Source: Calliphora vicina (lineage: Eukaryota; Arthropoda; Insecta; Diptera; Calliphoridae). Taken from it: 64,000 nucleotides of DNA. The translations under genes and the position numbers were made by a program. This document shows, piece by piece, positions 24,904 to 36,370 of this stretch. Where the stretch lies: the NCBI RefSeq assembly GCF_958450345.1, contig NC_088780.1, positions 156,842,726-156,906,725 on the forward strand, written 5' to 3'. Every line of letters begins with the position of its first letter. Position 1 is the first letter of the stretch. Below the pieces are notes generated by a model. It was not told where the DNA came from. It was given only the letters and a program-made list of their open reading frames with translations, and did no database searches.

Positions 24904-25596
24904 AACCATGCCCAATTATATTTTTTCTCTGCGTGTGGATTTGAGTGGAAGTTTATTCCACCCAGCGATCAGCAAATGCGAGGTTAATGGGAGACTGGAG
25001 TTAAAAGTTTTAAACTTCGCTTTTAGAAAGTTACTGGCTCACAGAAGTTTAATTTTGAAGAGTTCTTTACTCTTTTAGCAAGAACAGAAAGCGTCTTAAA
25101 CTCAAGAATCATTTAACCAATCACTGAAGATCCTAATGAGCTACAAGCCCTTACTCCAGGTCATTTTCTACATGGAGCCCCGTTGATGTTCGCAGCTTGT
25201 TTATAATTTGATAAGTTATCCTTGATTAATCGTTGGAAACGATTAACAGCTCTCCATCGCAAATCTAGTCAACGATGGAAAACTAATTAACTTCACGAAC
25301 TCCATAAAAGGTACAAATGGCAGAATCCACAATGTCATCTAAAGTCGTCGTAAAAGATGAACTTCTTCCTCCATGCGATTGGAGATTAGGGCGAATAGAA
25401 GCTGATGTTAAAACATCTTCCGGCGTTATAACCCGGCCAATAGTTAGTGAAAAGTCTGTATATTAGCATGTCCTTTTGTATACCATGTCATGTCCATACG
25501 TGTTGCACCATATTTTTTCAAAGGTAAACTGTCTGTCCTCCCTTTGTTTAAATGACCATTTCATGCGCTATTGCAAGATGTCCCGCAAGCTGACTT

Positions 25597-26079
25597 TTGA
25601 GCAGAGGCTTTATTTGGATTCACATATATGCGGATTCACATATACTACTCCAACTGTTATTCCAGGTCACATCAGATAGACAGCTGCATATCGATGGGAG
25701 AATGCCAAATTTGTGGGAGCTACCCACAACCTACTTCATCCGAGACATTCTGGACAACGGTCAAGATAAAATCGACGTCAGCTGCAATAGGCATCAGCTC
25801 AGCCATCCTAGAAACAAAAATGTACGTCCACCTCAACAACTGACTCACATATCTCAGCAAAGGGCTAAGCTGAGATTAGTTGCTCTTAGGCAACGACATC
25901 AGTAGTAGCAACAATTAATCCAACGGCAACAACAACTGCAACAACAAAAAAGACTGCATACACAGCGTCAACTACCACAAGCCCAACCAGTCGACATGCC
26001 GGGCACAGTGACAGAGTCAACCAAAGGTCTAGTAACCCAAATTGTGTCGGTCAATAAATTTCAACAACTGGAGAGATAA
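25597..26079 (+). pseudogene. Broken Gln-rich reading frame of unknown origin
   Basis: One reading frame runs from the ATG at 25597 to TAA at 26077-26079, interrupted only by two adjacent TAG codons at 25903-25908. The first part (102 codons) has the phrase TYFIRDILDNGQDKIDVSCN and ends LRLVALRQRHQ. After the stops the frame continues for 56 codons as QQLIQRQQQLQQQ, then a basic/Gln segment and PVDMPGTVTESTKGLVTQIV. The composition change to Gln-rich across the stops looks like a coding sequence that acquired stops, or a readthrough case. I recognise no family; a retrotransposon gag or a host gene fragment are both possible. Confidence 0.3.
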
Positions 26080-26359
26080 TTTTCAAATCATAATTGAATA
26101 GTCTTAGAAATTCAACTGCTTAGTCCAAGTTCAATGGGATCCTCAATATTTTGAAAATATAGAGGAAAACTTACTACAACCATTGCCAAAACTATTAAGG
26201 TTCCCTCTAACATTGTATTTGCCTTTATCCACCTTTAAGAGTGCTCAGCCTTAATATGTGGATGATCGGTATTTTATTGACATAAACCATACCTAAAAAC
26301 CAATAGAAAAAAGTCCACCTGTTTTAAATCACATGAAATGTTTCTCGGGTTATATTATA

Positions 26360-27688
26360 TTGGGAGCATGACTTAAAAATGCGGAATTAACAATCAATGA
26401 CGTATCTTTTGAACTCAGTTTTTGTTTTTAATAAATTATTTGTCATTTATTCTCAATTAGTTATTGAACATTATAATGTATGCGGGATGTTTTGCTTTAC
26501 TTATTTAGTTTGGAAAAAGTGCCGGTTTCTGAGGTTCAGAAGTGCTGATTTCGACGCGGAAGACAAAGATCGCCCAGGCCAGCCAAAAAAGTTTGAGTAC
26601 CAAGAATTGGAGGCATTACTCCATGAAGATTATTATCACACTCAACCGGAGCTTTAAAAATCATTGTGAGCTGCTCAATCAGCAATTTATGATTTCTGCT
26701 TCAACATTTGCAAGTAGCAGGATTCATCCAAAATCAGAAAAATTGTGTACCATACGAATTGAAGCTGAGAGAACTTGAAAGACGATTTTGTATATCTGAA
26801 ATGCTGCTTGATCACTATAAAAGAAAATAATCATTACTTGCGATGAAAAATGGAATTATTACGATAACCCGAAGCGTAAGAAATCATATGCGAAGCCCGG
26901 CCAACCAGCCGAATCGACACCAAAGCCAAATATCTATAGCGCTAAGGTAAACCTTAGCAGGGAACCTTTACCGAAGATAACTGATTCGATTGAATCGATC
27001 ATTGGCCGATTAACGCCCAGAATAACCGGCCAGACATGAACCCGATTTATTCCATCCTGACAACGCTAGGTCACATGTTGCAGTACCGGTTAAAAAAAAT
27101 TTAGAATGAATTGGTGCTATTTTATTCTATCGATGCAGACCGCTCTCTCTGGGATACGCATCACTTCAGAAAAGAGTATTCAGAGAGAGTATCCGAAATT
27201 GGCTGATTCGTTATTGGCCTTAAAATATGATCAGTTCTTTTGCCTCGCAATCCTTATGTTTCCAGAAAGAAGGGAAAAAGTCATAGCTTACAATATCTAT
27301 ATATATAAAAATGAAATGGTCTATGTATGCAATGGCATCACGTGAGAACGACTGGAGCGATTTGGCTGATTTTTTTTTATTCGATTCGAAATTTTCAGGA
27401 GATGGTTTGTAAAGAAAATAATTCCTGGTAAAACTCGGAAATTTTTTATTTTTTGTAATAGAAAAGCTCCCTAAAGTATGCAGTACAAATTTCGATATTT
27501 TATTTGCAAATAAATAAGAACAGACAGGAGTATGCGGGTTGGAGAAACTTGAAGAACTAACATTAGTAAATGCTACCGGGCGAAGCCAAGGCTGTCAACT
27601 AGTTTTAAATAAATTTATGTTGAACAAATCTTGCAAAAAAATAGCTAAAGATATGAAAAAATCCCAAATTTTTAAGTCATACTCGATT
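26360..27688 (+). mobile_element. Mos1-like mariner, copy 3, full-length but decayed, with nested Helitron
   Basis: Left TIR TTGGGAGCATGACTTAAAAAT pairs with the right end TTTTTAAGTCATACTCGAT. The transposase runs with frameshifts: FRSADFDAEDKDRPGQPKKF, QELEALLHEDYYHTQPEL, the first catalytic motif ITCDEKW (about 26830), KKSYAKPGQPAEST and a C-terminal SGIRITSEKSIQ. Near the end, the mariner phrase AACAATGGCC...TTGAATAAATTT is split by a 307-bp insertion (27296-27602). Many stops; inactive. Confidence 0.85.
27296..27602 (+). mobile_element. Short non-autonomous Helitron
   Basis: It begins TCTATATATATAAAAATGAA, the common insect Helitron 5' end (TC start), and ends GTCAACTAG preceded by the GC-rich CCGGGCGAAGCC hairpin-like segment, the classic CTRR 3' end. 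It is flanked by A at 27295 and T at 27603, fitting Helitron insertion between A and T without target duplication. The 5' part also reads GAACGACTGGAGCGATTTGGCTGA, a phrase conserved near the start of many insect Helitrons. At 307 bp it encodes nothing and would need Rep/helicase from an autonomous partner. Confidence 0.85.
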
Positions 27689-29343
27689 ACGAACACCATT
27701 TAATTTAGTACCTGATTAGCCGTAATTACGAAATTGATCCGAAAGCACACCAAATACATACAATTTATAGGGTTAATGAATCAAGGTGTGAATTAGATTC
27801 ATTGCTGAGAATGGTGTTGTAGCTGTAAAATATGTTGATCTCCCAAGAAAAAATACGCTGCAAATACCCTGCACATAGATGGTTTTTGGAAGAATATGAT
27901 GTGTTTGTTCAGAATTGTTCTTAAAAGACATCATGAGACACATCGAAGGTCATTTGTATTTCAATCTATATGAGATTTTATCATTGATACAGATATCAAT
28001 CTTGAGGATACTTGGATTGTCCTTCCGATATCTGAGGCAGATACTAATTTGTATACCCTACATCACGAATGGAGAAGGGCGTTTGTGCTGATGTTTGGAA
28101 ATTCCAATAATAAAGTATAGAAATTTGTTCGTCAATTTAACGATGTCCGTCCACAATTTTCATTAGTCTATTCATTTCTTGTTTAGGGAAATGATTGGGA
28201 AATCGTAGTGACTTCTCAGTCAACAAACCCACAGTGCCTACATTGAAATATTGTTGGTATTTCTTGCTTTAAAGGTGATTGTTGTATTGTGCTTAGCTGT
28301 GATGTCGTAGATGCCTCTTACATGAGAGCGTGTGTGCTTTATTGGAAACTTTATGCAGCCTAAAGCGATTTTATGTCACTTGAAACAAGATATTAGTGGT
28401 ATGTAAATAAAAATTAAAATATACAATATAGAGAGAAAAAAACCAACATTATACACATAAATAAAGAAAAAGATTAATTTTTTATTATACGCTTGATGCA
28501 GATGTGTATACAATAATTATACAAACACACACACAGACACACTCTGGCTGATTCACACGCTTTACACTAGCTATAGCTAGCACACGTATGGGTAACATGA
28601 TCAAAGTGAAGTGTGGTCGAATATCAAGAAATAAAATATATATAAAAATAAAGAAATGTCGCTTTTTTTATTATTAAATTGTATTTTTATCTCCACTACT
28701 TACGAGTGAAATGAAAGAAAATTTAAATGAAAGCAAAACAGAACTGGATTCTTAAGATGCTGTTTGAGTTTTGTGATTAAGTCTTGAGCTGATGACTGTC
28801 GGCTACCAGCTGACCAACATTTCTACGATGGCAGCAACATCAACGTAAACAGTGGAAAAAAATGCCAGCAACAGCACCCAACAACTGCTACAACAACGAG
28901 ATTTATCTCTAGCTAACTATCCATCGATCAACCAGCAGACCAAACCACAAATTAATAACAAATAGTAATCTACGGTTATATTATCTGTACAGCAGGGGAA
29001 AATCGTTTAGAGGCATGAGTTAAAAATGGCAAAAAGCACCCTTGTCGGATTTCTTCTGTTTTTCTTCAATACAAATTATTGATGCATCTTCAATATTAAA
29101 AACTTTCGGGATACCTATCAATACATAGTGCTGTGCTCTGTCAAAATTTAACAAAGAAAAATATATTTGTACACTGTTAATCAGTTCTGAAACACAATCG
29201 GATTGCAAAATAAAGCTTCTCTTGTTCTCATGGATTTGTGAACACCAAACTCACGACCAAGTGATGATTCGAATTTGCCATAAATTATTTGTAGGAGTTT
29301 ATCAATTGGAATCATGAACCGTTAATTAACTACCAGAGTCCGA
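27689..29343. other. Gene-free region
   Basis: No supported gene. A CA-type microsatellite lies near 28524-28545. CAACA-rich sequence at about 28825-28900 resembles fly low-complexity DNA. The rest is unremarkable AT-rich sequence. Confidence 0.4.
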
Positions 29344-29345
29344 TA

Positions 29346-30750
29346 TATCGAGCCCTTAGCGCCAAATTATCGTAAGCGACATTTTCAAATTTTTTTTTTT
29401 ATTGCAAAATTTAAAATTTTAGCGTTCTCAGAATATCAAAATTGTTAATAACTTCAAAATTTATAGGGGGTAAGATTTTATCGTAAGTCAATGTTTATAT
29501 TTTACAGTAAACGAATTTTAACGTAAGCATATATAGTGGTATAGAAAAAAAAGAGGGAAATAAATCTGTAACTTCTAAATGGTTAGATTGGTTTTAATGC
29601 GTAAATAAGAAGTGCTGTTGAGTTTAAGTTCTGAATATGGACCTCATGGGCCCACCAGGGGCGCGACCAAGGGTCCTCAAAGTAGGACACCTCGGGTATG
29701 TTACATTTTTAAAACGATTCTATTTCTTCGTTTGTGTTCCGATTTCAAAAAAATTAAACATTAAAATCTTTTCATCGAGCGCTACAAAAGACATAGTCGT
29801 AGCTATCGATTACCTCTTATAGCTTAGGAGATATTCTCATTTGAAAATTAAATTTTCAACAGTTTTACCCAGCCTACTCCAGTTTTTTAATAACAACGTA
29901 TCCATACATTTTCCGATTTTCTCCAGTTTTCCTTCATTAGACTAACAACATATGTATGTGTCAAATAGAAACAGAAGTGTTTCAAAACAATGCCTATGCA
30001 TTTTAATTTAAAAAATTTTAAAAAGCCGATTTTTCGCTAATTTTTTGGGAAAAAAGAACTTTTTTTCTTTTTAAGTTATCGCAAAAGAAATCTAAATGAA
30101 TGTATAAGGAATTTATACTTTCTGAAAGCTACGTTTTCATAAAATATTTTAATTGAAAAAAAATTTTTCTTACCGAGGGGACCAGGTCCATTCAAAAAAT
30201 ATATATTTTTTATGTAAAATTAAAATTTTAGGCATAAATTCTCAAATCGCATATTCGATATAAAATTATAGTAACCGATTTTAGATGGCCCAATATACTT
30301 TTAATTATTTTGTAAGGGGTTCCGATAACTCAGACCCTGTAATGGATATTATAGCCAAAAAATTAAAAATTTCCATTTTTGGGATTTTTCCACAATTTTT
30401 TGGGAATTGCGGGATTGCTGATAATATATTTCAAAATTTGTTTTTATTTTTCCATTTTAAATAGAAAATTTTACATAACTGTGAAATTTCATTAAAAACT
30501 ATTCATAAATAACAATTTTATTTCAATTCGAAAAATGTTTATCTATGCAAAAATTCAATAAAAAACATTTTTTGTCGTATTTTTCAATAAATATTTTTGA
30601 AAAATAGACAAATAGCTTGAACGAAATTATATTATATCGCATCATAACATTTTTAATTCTATGTATAGATTTCAAAATAATCAAAAAAAACCTTCTCCTG
30701 TAAAATTTGTGTTTTGTCGCTTACGATAATTTGGAGCTAAGGGCTCGATA
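29346..30750. mobile_element. 1.4-kb non-autonomous TIR element with TA target duplication
   Basis: The left end reads TATCGAGCCCTTAGCGCC and continues AAATTATCGTAAGCGACA. The right end is the reverse complement with one or two mismatches, so the terminal repeats are about 36 bp. TA dinucleotides flank both ends (29344-29345 and 30751-30752), suggesting a Tc1/mariner-like mechanism. The interior is AT-rich with one GC-richer island near 29640-29700 (GGGCCCACCAGGGGCGCG) and no transposase frame. The unusual length for a MITE suggests either an internally captured segment or a fully decayed autonomous element. Confidence 0.75.
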
Positions 30751-31059
30751 TAGTCTACATAGTGCAGTTTTTACGATGGACCCAGTCGAAGAGGATGCAT
30801 TTATTTATATCGGGCAACAACGTCATGCAACGTCATAATTGGTCTACCAATTATGAAATTATCTACCACATTCTCCATATTAACATTGTTGCGATAATTT
30901 GCAGCTTTCAAATTTAAGGAAATGATTCGGCATTACAGACGTATTTTTGAACGCCCCATTATCACAACTGCGACCACATTAGAATGTTCACCCACATCCA
31001 AATTGCTCTCAGAGTCCTGAGAAGTAAATTTTGTATCAGTTTCGTGAAACGGCTGTTGT

Positions 31060-31374
31060 TCCAGCTAAGTAGATGATTGGTCTGCTGTAGCTGGTCTAGG
31101 ATAATGGGACTGTCGTTGCCCTCTGTGTATTTGGTGTAATGGTTGGTGGGAAACCTTGCTAATCATTGATTCCTACCTTTTTTCCTTTATCCTCTTTTCC
31201 AGGGGGAGGGTTGATCAGTAGTCTTCTTGGATGGATTATTTAGAGGGGAGTTAATTTTAAAAAACTCGAAAACCATGATGAAAATTTTTCGTCCTCTGCC
31301 AGGGATCGAACCTGGTGTGCTTGGTTTTGTAGGCAAGCACTTTAACCACTACACCATGTCGCCATTTTTAACGC
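31060..31374 (-). mobile_element. tRNA-derived SINE
   Basis: On the minus strand the head has a matching Pol III promoter: box A TGGTGTAGTGG (31346-31356) and box B GGTTCGATCCC (31302-31312), about 33 nt apart. The T-arm stem CCAGG/CCTGG is perfect. The acceptor stem does not pair and the anticodon loop is distorted, so this is not a functional tRNA gene. Downstream (minus sense) a non-tRNA body follows, containing TTAACTCCCCTCTAAATAAT and GTTGCCCTCTG-like complements; I estimate its end near 31060. The exact 3' end and target duplication are not clear. Confidence 0.65.
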
Positions 31375-32230
31375 TTTAGTTATTTATTAAATCTGCCTTT
31401 TTTACAGGCCTAACAATAAGTATTAAATCTTATAACTAAAATTAAAATTAGTTGGTCTCTAACAAGAAAGTATCCATGGACAAATTACCCTTATCTTAGC
31501 GGGGTGGTAGATGTGATCTAAGATAACTTGATCGGGTTTAACTCTGTGCAATTAGTCTTATACAGTATGACTTTGTAGTCAAGGCTTAATTTTGCAAATC
31601 ATTGATTACCGAATTAATGCTAGAGGCTTTTAGGTTCATGTGAATTCTCTTGATTTCTATGAGATGGTGCCAAATAAGCCGTCTATCTAGATTCTAGATG
31701 ACTACCTAATTATGTGACATGATCAGGCTGCGATATATTAAAAATGTTGAGTGTGACAGATGAGAAGTTTCCTCTCCTTAGAACGTCGAACATAACATGC
31801 TTACATTTGAACTCATTCTTAACATTATTAAACGGGTCAGTGAATATTTGGTCATGCTTTAAAAGAATCGAAATTGAGGAACTAGCATTATTCTTTACTC
31901 TTTTAACGAATGACCAAAAGCAAAAACGAAGGCGTTGCTTTATGCGCCTTAGTACTTTGACACACGAAGTTCTTGCATTTTTGCGTAGAGAAACACTTCT
32001 AATCCAAGAATTCTTTTTTGGAATGAAAGTTTTCATTTCCAAAATGATTATTTCCTCAACAATTTTTGACATGGTTATTGTCTAGGAAACAAAGTTTCCA
32101 ATTAAAATGCCGATCGTAGATAAAAATTTAACAATTCGTAGCTGTTTGAGAAACATTGCGAAGTTCTGAGAGCGAATTCCAACTGCTTTTAACTCCCTCC
32201 ACACAATTGTCATCAGTCCAGAAGAAGCAC
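31375..32230. other. Gene-free region with overlapping unsupported ORFs
   Basis: Two ORFs of 120 (minus, 31710-32072) and 113 codons (plus, 31744-32085) overlap almost completely on opposite strands. Neither shows a recognised motif. At most one could be real. The plus-strand frame has the more ordinary sequence (MLSVTDEKFPLLRTSN), the minus-strand one a basic Lys/Arg-rich character. I would not call either a gene. Confidence 0.3.
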
Positions 32231-33178
32231 TAACGAACATGTTAGAAACTAGCAGGAGACTACAGAAATGGTGAGAATTATTCCTAGAAGGAGGATCCCG
32301 ATTCATTTATGTTTCTAACATATTAGAATCTATTAAAGGACTCTCAGATTGTTGACAAAGATTTCAGTTAAGAGAGGGGAGGATCCGACTGGTAGGAAAA
32401 AGGTTATTTTAATTAAATAGTGGAGTGATATAATCAACATGTCTTAAAGTGTAAAAAGGAGAAGATCCACAGAATGACAAAGATTAAGAAGAGTGCTTTA
32501 CGATCTCACGGATTATATGGAACAAAGGTATTTTACCTTTGTATCGGAATGATGAAAAATATTTTTGGAAGAAAAGAAAGAATCCCGTTATAATAACTAA
32601 ATAGAAGAAGGATCTTTAAGAATGTGCTTTGACCGAACATGTTTGAAACATGCAGAAGAAGATCCGGAGCATTAAAAGATACTTAGGGGATTGGGAAGAC
32701 GGAGAATATTCTGACATGAAAAATATTAAGGGTCAAAGAATAAAGAACAGAATAAAGTTCAGTCAAATTTGTAGCAGCCGATTATTGGAAGGACGAAAAA
32801 ATTTAATTGGGGAAATGTCAAAGAATCTCATAAAATCAAAGTGTGTTGAATTGTAATTAGGGCAACCATCCATTCCCAATCTGACAAATAATTCAAACTC
32901 CTCATTGGTTGCCATGACCCATTTTCATCTTTGCAGAAGCAGCAAATGGAATGAGCCTTGATCGAACATGTTAGAAAATTGCAGCAATAGATCCACAGAA
33001 TGACAAGGATACTTAGAACGAGTTCGAGGATCATTAGTAAATAATACGGAAAATATTTTAAACTAATAACTCAGGGGTCATATACATAAATTAAAGTTCA
33101 GATAAATGTTTGATGACAAAAATGATTTGAGGACTTTATTCTTAATAAATCGTGAAGTTTCGAACTGTAATAAGTAAA
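32231..33178 (+). repeat. Degenerate tandem repeat (CGAACATGTT ... AGAATGACAAAGAT)
   Basis: Repeated landmark phrases: CGAACATGTTAGAAAC (about 32236), AGATCCACAGAATGACAAAG (about 32463), CGAACATGTTTGAAACATGC (about 32634) and CGAACATGTTAGAAAATTGC followed by AGATCCACAGAATGACAAGG (about 32964). Units are roughly 200-330 bp and diverged. The array resumes on the other side of the retrotransposon (AGAATGACAAAGATATT at about 34509), so the LINE at 33.2-34.4 kb landed inside it. Confidence 0.55.
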
Positions 33179-34411
33179 TTCATGGAATTCATGGTAGAAA
33201 TATTTCACTAATAAAAAGTTATTTAGCTAACCGAGAGCAGTTTGTACAAATTGGTGGTGATAAAAGTTCATTACGCCCTGTTTTATATGGTGTACCACAG
33301 GGTAGTGTTGTTGGCCCATTACTATTTACAATTTTTATTAATGATTTGCATAATCTTGGTCTCACTGGTAAAATATTTATGTATGCTGATGATATTTGTT
33401 TGCTGTATCCGTACAAACATGAAACAGTTGTAAAAGCTTATATGGAACGTGATGCTGCCTTAATGTGTGAATTTGCTCGAATAAATAAGCTCATTTTAAA
33501 TGCGAATAAAACACAATTGCTAAGATTTAAGCCAAGTCGTCATAATGATACATTTTCAGTGATTATTGATGGTAGAGAAATTTCCGAAGTCAGCTCAATA
33601 AAATATTTGGGTATAAACATTCAAAACAATCTTGCTTGGGATAATCATATACAATCTCTAAGAATGAAAACTGCACAAGCTAACGGTATTTTATACAAAT
33701 TTAAAAACAAGTTTAAAAAGGAAACAAAACTTTTAATTTATAATGCTACAATCCAAAGTCACTTGAATTATTTAGCTATTTTATATGGTTATAAGAAAAG
33801 CAATGACTTGAAGTCACTCCAAAGAATGCAAAATAAAGCCTTAAAACAAGTTTATAATCTTCCAATAGCATATCCAACAGTTTCGTTATATGCTGATATT
33901 TGTCAAACAATTTTGCCTGTACATAGTCTTTATAAAATGCAGCTTCTAATGTATGTTTTCAAGTGCCTGCATAATATTGGACATCACACCATACGTTTTA
34001 TAAGAAATGACCATGCAATAAATTTGAGAAATAATGGAAATTTAAGAATAGCTTGGTGTAGATTAGAAGTAACTAAACAGCGTATAGAATTCATGGGTAG
34101 TCGTGAATACAATAATTTGCCACAAAATTTAAAAAACGAAACCAGAATATCAATATTTAAAAAATTATTAAAGGAATATATTTTGCAACATATTAGTGAA
34201 CAATTAATGTAAATGATCTCAAATTGTTAAAGTTTTTTTTTTATTTTTTGTTATAATTCTTAAACACGTTTTTATAAACATATATAAATTTTAAGTATTA
34301 ATATAATTTGCCAACTTGCCTCAACAATGCCTTTAAGGCGCTGAGGCTAACTTATTGTAATGAAATTGAATTGAAAATAAAACTTATATAAAAAAAAGAA
34401 AAAAAAAAAAA
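33178..34411 (+). mobile_element. 5'-truncated non-LTR retrotransposon with open RT frame
   Basis: An uninterrupted frame runs from about 33178 to the TAA at 34210-34212 (344 codons; the internal ATG at 33346 gives 288). It encodes the distal reverse transcriptase domain: GIHGRNISLIKSYLANREQF, the QG box VPQGSVVGPLLF, the catalytic YADD at about 33382-33393, the thumb-side INKLILNANKTQLLRF and SSIKYLGINIQNNLAWDNHI, then a long C-terminal region (SLQRMQNKALKQVYNLP). It lacks endonuclease and the N-terminal RT. A ~200-bp 3' UTR with AATAAA (about 34376) ends in an A-rich tail (34386-34411). AATTCAT-like sequence flanks both sides, a possible short target duplication. Its uninterrupted frame suggests recent insertion. 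The clade (Jockey/CR1/L2-like) is unresolved. Confidence 0.85.
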
Positions 34412-36370
34412 AATCAATTCATTCTCTAACTGACAAATAAGTAAAACTCCTCTTTAGATTCACATTTCCAGTAGGAGCTTTCACAGAACTTCCAGTAGAA
34501 GATCGATAGAATGACAAAGATATTAAATAGAGGTGGAAGCATCCAGACAGAAGTAAAATGGAGAATATTCTTAAATTAAGACTTATTTGGGATATCATAG
34601 GTCACGTGGAATAAAGTTCTCGCTTGCAAGGAAACTTTGACACTAAGGTCAGTACATGCTGTGGATGGAGGACGAAACATCACATTAATATTTTTAAAAA
34701 TAATTATTAAATCTGTACAATTTTCCACATTTTGACAAATTAAAATGTATAATTTCTTAAACGGATTTGACTGACCTACAATAGCGATGATCTAGAATAT
34801 AAATCGGACAGATCGCTTCATTACTTGGTCCTAAAAATATCAATGATCTTCATAAATTGTCTTCTAAGACACTTGCAAACTTTTTTGTTCAACTTCTAAA
34901 AACCCCTGCTGCCTTTAAACATTTACCCAGCACTATTTACAGTAGTGGTAAAAGAAGAAAACTACAAGACAACAAAATCACCCAAAACTTTTACAAAAAA
35001 AAAAAAAAACAGAGAAAAAAAGAAATGAAATAAGCAGCAGCATTCGATGGTGATTTTTTTCTTCACTTTTGTTGTAAATAAAAGAGTATTCTACGATCTT
35101 CTTTGACTTCTAATGAAAATCTTAAGGTGAGAATCAATTCAGTATAGTTTACGGCCATCTAAGAAACAAACGCAAAAAATCTCGGTTAAACTTAAACACA
35201 AATAAAGACGAAATAAACAAAATTTTAAACAAAAAAGTGCATAAATTTATACAAAAAAATAAGGATTAATTCAAAAACTACAAGAAAAATATATTAAAAT
35301 CAAATAAAAGTCCTGTTTTGTGAAAACCCCACAGGTGATTGTGCTCAATATTTATAAATACTACTTTGTACTTGATAAAGAATTTTAAATAATTTAAACA
35401 ATAACTTATAATTATATGCAAATTTGTTTATTTACATACAAATAAAATGCTATTTTTGTGTTTAACAAAATTCCACTTGTAATTTTTGCATAATCTTGTG
35501 CAAAATTATAATTATTTTTTTTTTATTTATTATTTTATTGGACTCGCTTTATTGAAGATTTAAAATACAATACAAAAGCCGACATCAATTCAAGCGTATT
35601 AAATTATGACCAAAGTGTCTTATGTACTTGTAATACTGGAGTATTGAATTTTTGTTACATGCGAATTGATTGCACTCAAAATGTCTTAAAACAAGCTGTT
35701 GGAATACAAAGCTTTTCTACTGTAACAGCTAACACAAAATCTAATAATAAACGCAGTATAACTAGTGCGGTACCGCCAATTGAAATTATAACTAATTGAA
35801 CGCTCAGAGAAAAATATTAGTTATTTTATGGAAAAATAACTAAGATTTGGAAATAATTGAAAGGGCATTATGAAAACGTAGTAAATATACAAATCCGATC
35901 TATACAAAACTTTTAATATTATTAAAGAATGTGTTAAGCTTTTAAAATATCATTTGCTTAGCATCAGTTTAAACAGAGTGTGCGATGCAGTGTGCTAAAT
36001 ATAACGACCCCTCAAGTGTGAACAACTTTTCAGAACTCTTCTATATCGTTTCCTCAATAAAACAATAGTGTATAAGCATATATTGCATAATAAGAATCTA
36101 CATAACTAATTCTATATGTGGTCAAAATTTGGCGAAATTCTACTTCCACAAAGTGGGTCAAAAGATCAATTGAAATATTACTTTTGTTCTAGATGTCTAC
36201 TAACACAAAAATTTTAAACTCCATTATTTCGAAATGGCAACAAAATTATACACTATTGTTTTATTAAGGGGACGATATAATGTAAACACACAGGAGTTGA
36301 CAATACAATGGAAACTTTTCCATATGTTTAACTAATAGTTGAAAATCTAAAATAAATTCTTATGATATTT
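34412..36370. other. Gene-free AT-rich region
   Basis: The left ~150 bp continue the degenerate tandem repeat interrupted by the retrotransposon. Beyond this there are long A-runs and AT-rich sequence with no supported gene. A CAGAGAAAAATATTAGTTATTTT phrase at 35806 followed by its near inverse may be a fragment of a CAGAGAAAA-type MITE. Confidence 0.4.

Noticed and set aside
31296..31368. Functional tRNA gene on the minus strand
   Set aside because: T-arm and boxes A/B are good, but the acceptor stem does not pair and the anticodon arm is distorted, so a SINE head fits better.
31710..32085. Two 113-120 codon ORFs overlapping on opposite strands
   Set aside because: No motif or start context supports either. 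Such antisense pairs arise when stop codons are locally scarce.
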